Below, piece after piece: positions 38,173 to 50,013 of a DNA stretch of 64,000 nucleotides. The stretch lies in the NCBI RefSeq assembly GCF_028769735.1, contig NC_088170.1:44808585-44872584 (forward strand), given 5' to 3'. Positions within the stretch are counted from its first letter, which is position 1. Every line of letters starts with the position of its first letter. The stretch is from Zonotrichia leucophrys gambelii. Lineage: Eukaryota > Chordata > Aves > Passeriformes > Passerellidae. The notes under the pieces were generated by a model. The model saw only the letters and a list, made by a program, of their open reading frames with translations. It had not been told where the DNA came from and ran no database searches. A program made the translations under genes and the position numbers.

Positions 38173-40785
38173 AATAAAATGAACATGGACTGTGAAATGA
38201 TTAATTTTTTATCCTGGAGTCAATTACACATTGGATAACTTCAATTTTCTGAAATTACATTTAATGTCATAATGCACTCTAACAAAGGAGCTGGTGGGAG
38301 TACTAAAACAGTACTGCATATGAAAAATTGGTTAAATGTGCACTTCAACATTGAAAACCTCAACAGAACATTGATTATACTTTGAATTTGTAATTTATAA
38401 CAGTGCTTAGTGGGTGCTATTTCTTTACTAATCTCAAAGCACTAAATAAGGGTAAAAGATTCAAGGTCAAATGTGGTAAATACATAACAGTAGTGAGAAA
38501 CCTGGGTTCCTAGACTCTCTAGTTAATGCTCAGTGTACTGAATCATGGGAGTCCATGGTACAGGAGAATTGCTCTGTTTTGGAAGTGCTAAAGCCAGTAG
38601 TGAACATACTCTATCTAAATAATCACTACATGTCTCCAGAAGTCTGAGAATACTGACCATGCTGTAGTGTCCTATAATTCATATAATTAATGATCAGCCC
38701 TTCCTCCCTCTGTAAAACTGTCTCCAGAGGTCTTATTTAACATAACTCATTGAATGAACACGCAGAGAAATAATCTACTCGGGACAACTAGGTGGGAGAA
38801 TCTAAGTGTGGGAGAATAAATGTGTCAGAACAATAATGAGAACAAACAGTATTAACCAGATTGTTGAAATGCAGTTTTTCCATGTGCTTGATTGAGGGCC
38901 TCTAATGCTTGATCTAGGGCAACTAGAATGGGCTGAAGAACAGATCAATAACAAAACAGTTTTGACTGCACTCACTTAGACGTATGAACTTGGATTAGCA
39001 GCTGAGTTCCTTCACCCAGCAAGAAAAAAAGTAAAGCTGGTTGGAAGAATAATCATTAGGGGAATGCTTGATAGACCATATTAAGTCTTTCCCAGAAATT
39101 ACCCACTTCATGAAAATCAACACTTGATGGAAGAAATTCCTTCAATTTTGCAGATTTTACTTAGCTCTTGAAAAGCAGGGACTTTTTGTTCCACCATTGA
39201 GCCTATGAGTGGAATTTATCTGTCAATGGTCATGATGCTCATCGCTAAATTTTGCTGACCACCATACTTTGAATTTAAACACCAGCTACCATGTAGGCTG
39301 ATATCAAATGCAGTGGTACTGTTTAGAAAAGACATCTGCTGCCAGTATCTGAAATTTGTGAAATGACATTGTAAGAATTTGCTGCACATTGAAGAGTGTT
39401 CGTGAGAAAAGAACTATGTATTCATCTACTCTATTGGGCAGGTCACAGCCATTGCTATGACATGTAATTGGAAGGCCAAACTCATTCAGTTAGCTACACA
39501 GATTCATAGTACTTTCAAGTAAAGGAAAGGAAAAACCAAGAGACCACCATGGCAGAGCTTTTTTTGAAAAAAAATCAAGTATAAACACAGGAGATATTAT
39601 TGTATTATAAATACAGAAGGTGTCATCCTTAATTAGAAGACTGTTTTCAAGCTCATTCCATATGGCTACCTTTTAACTGATACACAGTGAGATAACTATA
39701 TTATTAACAGCTATAATATTTTACATACACAATGCATGCCTATCAATGGGTAATCATGCAAGGTTTTTGTTCACTCTAGAAGGCCCAGTGCATGCTGCAT
39801 ACCTGTTCCATGGTTGCTCATGAGTGCAGGCTTCTACATCTGATTTGTTGGCTGTATCCAATTTTGCTGTTTCACATTTCTTTTTTCATTACTGAGCACC
39901 TAAATTAGTGGTATTTGTACAAACTGAGGTTCAGACACCAGTATACATAGAGTAGTCAATGAATACTTAAGCTTCTATAAATTATGCCATTGTTTTAATT
40001 GCTCTTGTTGAAAGATAAAACACATGAAATGCAACCTCTCTTTGAACCAAAAGATGTTTTTTTCAAGAGACTCCAGACTAACCAAGATTCATATCCACTT
40101 CAGCTGCCTTATCTCCTAGTTTGGTGTGATTTACGGCAAGCACATTCCCACACTAGAAATGATTCATCCCTTGCTATGTGTCACTAATCAGTGAGATTCT
40201 GCTGATTCTATATTGCTCCTGAATGCACTTTAGTCAAGCATCAACTCTCTAGAGTTCTCATGTCTTTTTCTTAAGCAGCTCACGGGGTTTAAAAGGACGG
40301 TTTGAAGAAAGTTCCACACAAGTCCAACTGCCATACTAAAATCCAAATGAACATGAGTGCCACCGACTGAAAATCATTATATGAAAATAATAAATCATGT
40401 AAGCGGCATAGGGACATGAAGGGCATAGAGACTGATGTCCCAGGCACTGGATAGGAAAAATAATAGTGACAAGTTTTCAGGAACTTTGCTTACTTAAGCC
40501 CTGGTTTTCTTCTATTTTTAGACATGATTTCAAATATTCAAATCATATTGCAAAAATTTATTTTCTGTGCCTGAATACCTGTAAAATGCCCAATAAGAGC
40601 TTTTTTGCCTGAATGACTTATCTGATTTAGTACTACCATTAGAGCTATTCAAACTATAATCTTACTGAAGCAGAAAGTGTTTTGGATTTGTAATTGTTAA
40701 CAAAGGGATATTTTAGTTACTGCTGTGCAGTGCTCACACAGCATCAAGGTATTTTTTCCTTCTCACACTGCTGATCCCAAGTGAA

Positions 40786-40792
40786 CATAAAG
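40786..40792 (+). promoter_or_regulatory. TATA-like box of LTR
   Basis: cataaag directly precedes the ctggggaagaagg block, where the family carries CATATAAAGCTGGGG. It is weakened by loss of two bases relative to that form. Confidence 0.4.
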
Positions 40793-40953
40793 CTGGGGAA
40801 GAAGGAAGAAGGGGAGATGTTTGAAGTCACTAAATTTCTCTTCCTAAATAACTGTAATTTATTATGAAACCCTGTTTGCCCAGAAATGGCTAAACATCAT
40901 CCTGCTGATAAGAAATAGTAAAACTATTAACTTGTTCTACTTTTGCTTTACCT

Positions 40954-40959
40954 ATTAAA
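40954..40959 (+). promoter_or_regulatory. LTR polyadenylation signal ATTAAA
   Basis: The hexamer lies in tttacctattaaactgcc, a conserved block of this LTR family, about 125 bp before the LTR end. Confidence 0.55.
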
Positions 40960-41085
40960 CTGCCTTTGTGTCAACCCATGAGTTGTCACAGTTTTACACT
41001 TTTGACTCTCTTCCCACCCCAGCTAGGGAAAATGGGTGAGAACCCCTGTGGTGCTTAGCTACTCACCAGGGTTAACCCAGAAGAA

Positions 41086-42999
41086 ATAACCTCCATATAT
41101 CATTCCCTTCCAGAAGGGTGTGTTTTTTCAGCTCATTGCTGGCTAACAAATACTAAACTTTTCAAAATTCTCAAATTGATTATTTGTGAATTACTTGTTA
41201 TGAGACCATAATCATACAGTTGTGGGCAAGATACTCTTATTGTCTGTGTGTTTTTAAAGTGTTTAAATAATTTTTAATGTCTGGTGATAAACTGCTTTTG
41301 CTTTGATGTTTTACAAATGAAATGAAAGTACATTAGTAAATGTCATTTAACAACATGACTTCTGGTGAGACGCAACCAGTTATTGTTTAATAATGACCTG
41401 GTGCTGTTCTCTTAGAAAAACAGTTCTAGTTTACTGAAAAGTTAAAATTCAGAAAATTAATTTCAAGTTCTTAAAATATGTACAAACAAATCACAATTTG
41501 AAAACTTTCCATCCTGTCTTCCAAGCTAATGACTACTATTAGTGTTAAAATCATATTTAATAGGACAAAGAAGATGTCTTTAGTCTTTTCACTGGGTTAA
41601 AAGGGTAAACTGATATTTCTAATAAAACTTTTTTATTTGAGATGGCACTATTCCTTACATATTTAGTAAGTATTTTTGAGTGATTTCCTAATGTAAATCA
41701 ACAGTTCTTACTGTGCTAGGGAGACTATTCTTCTTGGTTTTTTTCAGTCTCTGATAAATTCCACAAAGATGCTGTTCATGCTGGCAGAGACAGTTACAGA
41801 TTAAAGACTGCCCACATTGCCTGTAAATTAGTGGATAGGCTGATTTCTTCACTACACTAATTAGTTTTGTCTAATTTGGCATATTGCTTCCTGAAATAAT
41901 GATTTAATCTAATTAAGATTTTTTTCAAGATATCTTTTAAATGAATTAATTAAGGACTTTATCTCCAAAGCCCAGAAATTATTATCATTGAGAATAATGC
42001 TGGCACCTTGCTTGAGAGTATAATTTTATTTTTCCCTGTAAACTGACTCCACTTCTAACCTAGGCACAGCTAAATGATTAGGTGAAAAATATCCCTTGAT
42101 TTCCCACCTTTCTGGTAGTCCCTCCTAGCCAAGGTTTGCAGTCCAGCAACTTGTGGAAATGGGGTGTAGTCTTCCCTGTCTTATTAGGATATCTATGAAC
42201 ACTAATGATATCCATATGCAAATGAGAGAATTAAGGATTATATGATATCACTGATAAAATCATTGTTGTAGGGAAAAAAGAAGTAATAAATTACTTTTTC
42301 TAATCTATAATGATGTGTCATTAACTGAGCTAGACTGGGCATTTTTGTTGTGTTATTTTCATTTCTTTGTTTTTCAGTAGACCCATTATGTGGCTTGCAA
42401 TGACAAAATAATATTTTATAACTTGGATGTGTCATCTGTCAATCAAAATCTTTTCTGCCTGTTAGAAAAGACTGGCAGAATGAAGAATGATACCTTGCTG
42501 GACTCACTGGACAATATGTATTTAAAAACTGCTACCTGTTGTTTAAAAAACCTTCACTGATATGCCAAGGTCAGATTCATCTGACTGCATGAAGGACTGG
42601 AGAAGAGTTAATGGTTTTTAAAAATTATTATATGAGGTGTAAGGTCTCTCTTAGATATTTTGTCACAGGTGAAAGTTGAATGTACATGACTGTATACAAA
42701 GAGTGTATTCCAGACCCAAATATCAGCAGATTCAATGGAGGAAAAATTAATTTTGACAAACTTAGAATTATTATAAGGAATTGAAGAAGAATTCACTTTA
42801 GAAGTTCAGACTCATTGTTTTTTAGTGGGGAACTGAAGAGGTTAATTCTCTTGAGCAAAATGCCTACTTCAGCAAATTAAGGAAGATATACTCTATTTCA
42901 ACAAAAGAATTTTGTGTTTGATTATTGCACGATCCTTGAATTAAAGATATCTGAAAAGAGGAAATGCTATTGGCAATGCTTCTAACACTGATTGTAGAT
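41086..42999. other. AT-rich noncoding spacer
   Basis: No gene, RNA gene or repeat family recognised between the two LTR-derived segments. Confidence 0.55.
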
Positions 43000-43164
43000 T
43001 CCATCCGTAAAGGATAAAGTTGTTTTATGTGAGAAATTTCGGGAGGTGTAGGGATTGTGTCCCCAGAGGGGACTCAAGATGAGTTTCAGAAAGTGTAGGA
43101 AAATGGAACGCTTGTGGTATCCATAAACTCTGAGTTTCTGTACCTACCTTGGGGGCACCAAAGT
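43000..43164 (-). mobile_element. Retroviral 5' leader remnant adjoining the LTR
   Basis: On the minus strand, sequence just past the LTR reads tttggtgcccccaagg (43147-43162). This resembles a primer-binding site in the form TTTGGTGCC followed by leader. It continues with accacaagcgttcc, gagtcccctctggggac and cctacacctcccgaaatttc. That layout matches the start of a retroviral leader rather than host DNA. The tRNA primer cannot be assigned with confidence. No gag frame is visible beyond about 43000, so the element was truncated within or just after the leader. Confidence 0.55.
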
Positions 43165-43314
43165 GTTTGTTACAGAACAAGTGAGTGACAACAGTGGATG
43201 CCCCTGGAGATGCAGGTGAAAATCAGGACACCATTTTCATTTGTGATTATCCTGTTGTTTTGTGGAGAAAAGAAGAAACCTCACAACTTTATAAAAGTTG
43301 TAAAGCTCGGTATG

Positions 43315-43320
43315 TTTATT
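43315..43320 (-). promoter_or_regulatory. LTR polyadenylation signal AATAAA (minus strand)
   Basis: tttatt on the plus strand, about 75 bp downstream of the TATA box in element orientation. This is typical spacing for a short R region. Confidence 0.65.
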
Positions 43321-43390
43321 TACGGCGCCGGACGCACACGGAGAAAAATTCTCCTCAAAAGGCATGCGTACCCCTGAAGATTTCAGACCT

Positions 43391-43400
43391 CCTTTTATCC
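43391..43400 (-). promoter_or_regulatory. LTR TATA box (minus strand)
   Basis: Minus-strand ggataaaagg is a near-consensus TATA element in the right place relative to the polyadenylation signal. Confidence 0.6.
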
Positions 43401-43740
43401 CCCTTCCAAATGCATATGCATACAGTTTCACAATAAGTTCATACATATTCATCCTGCATGACACTTAGCACCAGTTCTTCTTTATCAAAGGAATATCTAG
43501 GTCGGGGCAAATTGACCTCATGGTCTTTTCTGTTTTTCTTTCTCCGTCTCCTTGCTGTCTCGGCATACGAGTTTTTCCTTCAGCTTTGGCCGTTTGACTT
43601 TTCACCATTGTTAGACACTTCACCTAATTCAGGATGGATCCCTGCTCTGTCTCACTGTTTGCTTTGACCAGAACTGTCAGAAGGCCCAATTACAGACTTA
43701 CAGTCTGCAACACTGCTCCATTTTACTATGTCATGTTAAC

Positions 43741-46700
43741 GGCAGTAAGTATCAGGTCTAGTAATGTTAATAATATTATTAATCTAAATTGTGAAATTAT
43801 CTCTAAGTCAGACAATAAATTTGTTTTGTGACTATCCTGATGTGAGGACTCGGATTCATCTTTAAAATTATTGTAGAATTCTTTCTGCAAGGTGTACTAT
43901 TTGTTGCATTTTTCAGTAATTTTCAGTCATTACTCTGAAAGGCATGATTTGCATTTAGCTGTTTTCTGAGTATATTTCTAAATATTCACCATAAATTTAT
44001 TTTTAGAAAGGATATTTTTGTAGATGAAGCTAAGTCTCTGAGCCAATGATTAAACCTTAAAAAATATGAAGATTAATAAATAGGAAAAAAACCCACTTTA
44101 TTACCATAACTATTTAACCATTAGGAGATTTTTAGATTCTAACCTGATAGTAGGATATATTCCAGTCATAGAAAAAATTAATTAGTAAATTTTTGTTGGA
44201 ACTAATTTACACCAATAAATGATGAACTGGTTTCTGGAAATTGCTGACATCAAAAGCATCTAGTTAAGTACAGTGGAGCAACAGTGACTCAGAATCTGAG
44301 CTGCTACATTACTGTAATGAACATAGAGTGGCAGGAGAGTAAAACCAGATAAAAGATACTTTAATCAAGCAGAAAATTGGAAAACACCCTTTACACACTC
44401 AATCACACTGCCAGTTCATCCTTGAGTACGTGCTGTGCTTAATGTTCACTCACAGAAATTTTTAGTACTGCACTCTCAGCTAAAGATGGTTTTGTTAGGG
44501 AGAATGAAGTGCAGTCATTGCAAAAATACACTATTCCTACCAAATTTATACAATAAAACTTATTTTCCTGATAAATAAAAGTGATCATAATCCCACATAT
44601 CTCTGCTGAAAGCCATGTCTAGTATCTAACTCTGATGAAAATGAACCACAAAAAACCTCAAAGACCATTGACTGCCACTGAAACTGTCTTCCCTTATCCA
44701 AAATTTTCAGCACAAAGCACAGAAAACTTGTTATATGAGAAGTACAATCCAGAGGGCAGAAACCTCCTGAATTTTCTTTCTCATACCTCATTGACCCTAA
44801 TCTCCTGGGCATTATTATGCTTTGCCTTCCTACTGGATGTATGAACCTCTGCATCTTCATGGATCATCCCCCCAGCAGCGTATTTCTTGTCATCTTCTTC
44901 AGAAAATGTTACATCCATTTTCTGAAATGTCCCTGAAGAAAAAAATTTATTTCAGTCTTGAGTAAGTTCAGTGATGTCACAGTGGGACCAGGCTGACCTG
45001 AAGAGTGAGACCTGGGGCTGCAGCCCTGTGCCTGCACAAACTCCATTGTGATCAGCATGGGAGAAGGTGCTTGTTCATTCGAAGTCCCTTGGACCTGACT
45101 GGGAATCCAGAAAGATTAAGAGGTTTACTTCCATGTAAAGTAAAGCTATTAACACTGTGGGTTAATAGCTGAAAAATAAGCTTAAATCTTTCAGTATAGT
45201 ACCTAGTAAATACTTCTGTTAACAGTGAGCAGTAGCCAAATTGTCCTCAGGAAAAATCTACTGCTAAAATTTTAGTATTGCGTTTATCCTTTTTATCACG
45301 CAAATCTGCCCACATATTTGAATAAATTGATTTTCCTGCTCCTGGCTGCCTTTGCTAAAGATTTATGGTAGTTGCTTGTCAGTGGAAATAATTGTTTTAA
45401 ATTAACTTTGGAGTTTGTTTTCAAATCAGTAAATAGGGAAAATTAATCTGCAGAAAACATTCATCTGCTATAGATCTGTTCATTCCATCTGATTTTTAGT
45501 CCCTCATTTAAAAAGACCCAATCAAAGTATCCAACAAAATTTCCATGGTTACCAGACCTGTCAGAAGGCATTCATACACTTTCATATTAACATAAACTTG
45601 AATTTCAGGGAATATAATCTGAAGATCTCTATGAGAAACTAATTTCAGAAAGCATATTTAATGAGAAAAATGGCTAGAGCTCTTCTTGATTACATGCTGA
45701 TTTTTATAAATAAGCCATGCAAACAGTTGCTTTCAATCATGGTTTTGTTTCATACTTCCTTAGTGAAAAGATATGTTATTAATTTTTCATGTCTTTAATG
45801 ACACTCAAACACTTTTCCTTGATTTACTTTGAAATGTGACAGTTTTTTGATTGTTTTGTAGGGGATTTGGAAACTGCTTTGATATTTTGTAAACACTGCT
45901 AATCATAGAAGTTTCTTTTAGAGATACATATTTTTAAAAAATGGATATCTAAATTTAGACTTCTAATCTGCATAAAAAATCATAAATATTTATTCCATGA
46001 CTCTGTATTAAGATCTGATTCCTGAAAAGCTTAAAGTGCAGCTTATCAATGTTTTGCCTGCTTCATCTCATTCTCTCACTCATTCAAGTGAATGAATCTG
46101 AAATCCTGGAAGTCCTTTTCTGAGCAGGAAAATAGATGTCTTGAGTGTGTCTTGATTGCTGGAAATAATAAAATTTAACCATTACTTATATTTTATAATT
46201 CTGGCTAAATATCTTAGATGTACAAAACTCATAATCCTCTTACTAAGCATAAGATATATCTACTTAAGTCATATCTGAGAAAAATAGTCAAACAAAGGAT
46301 GTACAAGCTAAGCAATTGTCAATCTGCTAACTTTATAACCTCTGTTTTCAGAAAGGTCTGATTGTTTGGGGAATGGCACTTGTATAAAGCTGTTTTATTT
46401 CATATATAGTTGTTGGCACACTTTTAATATATACCAGATTTTTATTTCCTCCATTATCACAAGGGTTCTCTTAATTTCTAGTGCCACTAAAATTTTGTCA
46501 TAAGAATGAGCAGAGATAATTAGCTGGGTTTGAGCCTATGTGCTGTATCAAATGAACCAAATTGTAGATGAAAATAGGAAAAGATCAGGTTTTATATCAT
46601 CTGCATTTTAGGAACTTAAAATTTGAATGCATAGATACCTTGGTGAGTTTCATAGGTAATATTTTTCTTCTCTTTTATTGTTTGAGGTATGCATTTCAAA

Positions 46701-46779
46701 TTTAATGTTTATTTTGAACTTCAAGTTTGAATGACACAAGGACTTTAAACATACTTTGACTTCTAGCCTGTTATCAAGA
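43741..46779. other. Noncoding stretch, no gene recognised
   Basis: Mostly AT-rich. A somewhat GC-richer piece at about 44990-45110 is unassigned. The overlapping opposite-strand frames at 44585-44860 and 44635-44844 are typical of chance and match nothing I know. Confidence 0.55.
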
Positions 46780-46985
46780 AGCAATGAGCACAGACTGAAA
46801 CACAAAATGTTTCATTTCAACATGAAGAAACAGTGGCACAGGTTGCCCAGGAAGGCTGTACAGTCCCCATTATTGGAGATATTGGAAAGATATCTGGACG
46901 TGGTCCTGGGCAACCTGCTTTAAGTGGCCCTGCTTGAGTGATCCCCAAAGGTCCCTTCCAACCACTACTGTTCTATGATTCTGTT
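46780..46985 (+). mobile_element. CR1 LINE 3' end
   Basis: Ordered blocks of the CR1 3' region are present: atgagcacagactgaaacac, tttcatttcaacatgaag, tggcacaggttgcccaggaagg, ggagatattgg and cttgagtgatcc. They end with aaaggtcccttccaacc and a ttctatgattctg terminus. CR1 elements end in short 8-bp-type repeats of this kind rather than a poly(A) tail. The copy is 5'-truncated and lacks a run of codons between the cacaaaatgtttcat block and the tggcacagg block. It encodes no intact protein. Confidence 0.93.
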
Positions 46986-49983
46986 GCAGAATTTGTATCA
47001 AACATTGTCAGATTAGCTTTAAGAAAAATTTCAACTGCCTCAAGTTAAAAGTCATAAATGTATTGATTCTAATTACAAAGCAGACTGAATTTTATCCATT
47101 TGGAATATTAATGGAACAGTGATTTCTTTTTAAGATATATGTCTGAGAGAACAGTTCATACAATGAAAGTACCTGTCTCTAAAAATAGTGGTGCTTTCGT
47201 GTATATTAATAAGGAAAATATGGACACACACCACTGTCGGACTAAAATAAGAAAAGTCTATTTCCCCATTACTGACCAGATTTTTTATTGTCTTCAAATA
47301 TCTTTCAGGACGATCTACATTACATTTTATGTTGTGTCTCAGTGCTGATAGCGTGTAGTTCTGTATGTTAATGACCACATAGGTGAAAATAAAGGGAGAA
47401 GTACTTTGCTTGAGAGCTAATATTAAAGCTTTATCATGAGCAGAACTACCTCAATGCTGCAGCACAGCAGCCAGTGAGATTCTCCTTCCAGAGTTAAAAG
47501 GAACCTCTTAACCTCCTTTGATTACTGGAATTGAGTCAAACCTCCTGGCCTTTTCATCTCTGAGAATAACAGGATTTTGTTCAGAGAGTTTAACATTCTA
47601 AATTGCCTTTCAGAGTAAAGAATTGTGAATTGTGCTCATAGGAATGTGAAACTGAACTCAAGCATAGTGCAGTACACAAACAAACAAACAAGTGGGCAAG
47701 CAAGTAACCAAATCCACCGAAAACTCCAAAACCCCAAACCTCTGAAAAACTGCAGAGGTGGAAACAGAAAGGAAGAAAATAAATGCTGATGAATATAAAT
47801 TTGACATCTTCCTGCAATATAGCAGAGCATAATAGACAAACTGAGGTGGTTGAATACCCAATTTCTGTGTCAGAATACCTTTAAACTAATAAATGATAAA
47901 GGAAGCAGCCGTTTCAGAGTAATGTATTTTCAGCAGAAAGTCACTGGAATAACAATATACCAAAACAAAATAAAACTTTCTTTTAGTCAAGAAAGGCAAA
48001 ACAAGCAGAGAAGGAGCTGAGAATTTGATCTTTCAGTTTTATTGTAATTGTTTGTGTACATGGGGGAACAAGATCTTATACCATTGCCTTGTGATTTATG
48101 GAGCATGTCCTGTACTTCCCTTAGATCTTTTGTAGACAAGGCCAGTAGTGAATCAAAAGGGTGTCACAATTTTTAGGAGACCGACCAAGAAAGAGAAAAT
48201 TATGAGCTCTCCTGAAAGAAAGAGAATTCAGGCTGAAAAACCAAGCTGATAGCTGCAGTATGGGACATTCAGTTGCTCAGAGGCCGTGCCCAGGGCAAAA
48301 AGACTTTACAAGTTCAGAATAAAACCCTTTATACAAGCAGAAATATTTTTTTTTTTTATTTCTTTGCTGGCATCAGAAAAACTTTCTAAGATCACAAATT
48401 TGTGTGTCTGGCTTTCCAAGGTTTGGTCTAGGTGAGCAAAGAGCAATCAGACAACAATGCCACATATAATGTCTCATGATATATCTTTTTTTGTGTGTGT
48501 ACATAGCACATATTTTATAAAGAACACTGGATATCTCTATGTGGAAGAGAACATATGCTTGCATATCCATTCCCATTAACTGTTATCAACTTTATATGCA
48601 AAAATTGGCTCTGGATTATATGGAAGTGGGTGAATTAATTGAAGCATAAAATTCACCCTCAGAGACTTCTACCAGAATTTAAATCCACTTAAAATATATT
48701 TATTGGACTGATTTAAATTTCACTTCCTTTCACTTTCTTTATGTTTTAATTGTCCATGTGAACAGTGAATTGAAGTTGTGATTGATTACTTATATAGACT
48801 AACCACTTAAAGAACTATAAAATAGGAAAAGGGCTTTGTAATTACAAGGTTTCAACTGCAGGTATTAGTATTCAAGAAGAGTGAAATTTCAAGGGAAGAT
48901 CAAGTCTCACAGCCATGAATTAGGAGTCTTTGTCAGTATAGCTGACAAGGTAACTGTCAGGACCAGTCTTGAAATCCACACCACTTGTGAAATACCCCAG
49001 CTGTAACAGTGGTTAGTACCTCTCAGTTGTTCTATGGCTATATCTAGCTTTAGTTCTGTATGATGTTTATTTTGTGTTAGAAGAGCATTACAAATCTTGA
49101 CAGTTATAAGGTGCAAATTTACTTATTTCCATTTATTTCTTAATTGTCTAAGGTAGAAACCAATTTCTTTCAACATGCTTGAATAACACCTTTTAAAGAG
49201 GACCTAGATCACCCCAGGAAACATTTTATATTATGTCTGAAGAAATTAACTGCAGCTTTATTGTTACTATTGTGTTTAATTTCCTATGACCCTTTGAGAT
49301 ATTTTGGATAGCTCTTGGATAACATTTTGTAACAGGAAATGTAAACAGAATTTAATCCCTGGATGAAAGCTATGGACACATAGATACAGAGATGATCAGT
49401 AAGCCGATGACATCTAAAACTATAACCATTTCCAGTTCTCCATGTAAATACAGCTCCAGAAGGTGTTCAAAGGCACCCACCCATGACAATGTTAAGACCT
49501 GGCTAAAGCAGACAGCAGAGGGAAGAGATATTTTTTCAGTAACCAGTCACTCCAGAAAGGTTTTTTCTATGAGTACTCGAAAAGCAGAATATGAGAAAGA
49601 AACAGTACACTCTCTAATAAATCTGTACACACTGACAGGATCTCATAACAGAAAAGTAAGACCAAAACAATTATCTTCAAGCACACTAGTGGAAAACTGC
49701 ATGCATTGTATGCATTCTTTTGTAATACTGTAAGGCTTAATAACTTCTGACATGGATATTTATGAATGCCAAACCAATAATCTGTTTATTAAAAAACCCT
49801 CTTAAATATAAGAGAGTTTAACTGTGCATCAAAGTACATTGTCAAATGGACACAGTTCTGGTCACTGGAAGGGTAAAAATTATGTCACACAAAACAGAGG
49901 AGCTGCCTCCATGTGACCTGAGACACTGTAAAGACTTAGACGAGATTATAGTAAGCTTAGGCAATTTTACCTGTGTTATCAAT

Positions 49984-50013
49984 TGAAATAGGCAACTTCA
50001 ATTGCCTATTTCA
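49984..50013. repeat. Perfect 12-bp inverted repeat with 6-nt loop
   Basis: tgaaataggcaa (49984-49995) pairs exactly with ttgcctatttca (50002-50013) across the loop cttcaa. The stem does not extend further on either side. Confidence 0.9.

Larger units (their letters stand above)
35401..40674. other. AT-rich noncoding stretch, no gene recognised
   Basis: Contains a 15-T run (35668-35682), a polypyrimidine tract (37449-37487) and a GA run (38158-38172). Open frames of 62-70 codons are scattered on both strands without recognisable domains. Confidence 0.6.
40675..41085 (+). mobile_element. Solo LTR, avian ERVL-type (same family as 2082-2655)
   Basis: Blocks in order are gtgttttggatttg, gttactgctgtgcagtgctcacacagcatcaagg, cttctcacactgctgatcc, and a TATA-like cataaagctgggg (40786-40797). 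These are followed by gaagaaggaagaagggg, cagaaatggctaaacatcat, ttttgctttacctattaaactgc with an ATTAAA signal (40954-40959), and tcaacccatgagttg. The element ends with gtggtgcttagct and cagggttaaccca. These match the bird LTR family also present in reverse at 2.1 kb. Compared with that family, the stretch between cacactgctgatcc and the TATA region is missing, so part of U3 has been deleted. The extreme 5' end (TGTGCTGG...) is not clear, so the left border is approximate. No retroviral genes adjoin it. Confidence 0.82.
43165..43740 (-). mobile_element. CpG-containing LTR of a partial provirus
   Basis: On the minus strand this has the ordered signals of an LTR. There is a TATA box ggataaaagg (43391-43400), then an R-like block, then an AATAAA signal (43315-43320), then the gagctttacaac / aagttgtgaggtttcttc U5 region. 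It runs into a primer-binding-site-like sequence at about 43162. A GC-rich patch (43321-43343) holds five CpG dinucleotides in about 22 bases, while CpG is otherwise rare in the window. The upstream (U3) end is not sharp and is placed near 43740. There is no second LTR, so this is a truncated provirus end rather than a simple solo LTR. Open frames on both strands across it are incidental. Confidence 0.75.

Noticed and set aside
43185..43667. Open frames on both strands (69-83 codons)
   Set aside because: They lie inside the 43-kb LTR and have no relation to retroviral or host proteins.
49392..49733. 113-codon plus-strand open frame
   Set aside because: It is Ser/Thr/Lys-rich but matches no family I know, and a single frame of this length is expected by chance in 64 kb.
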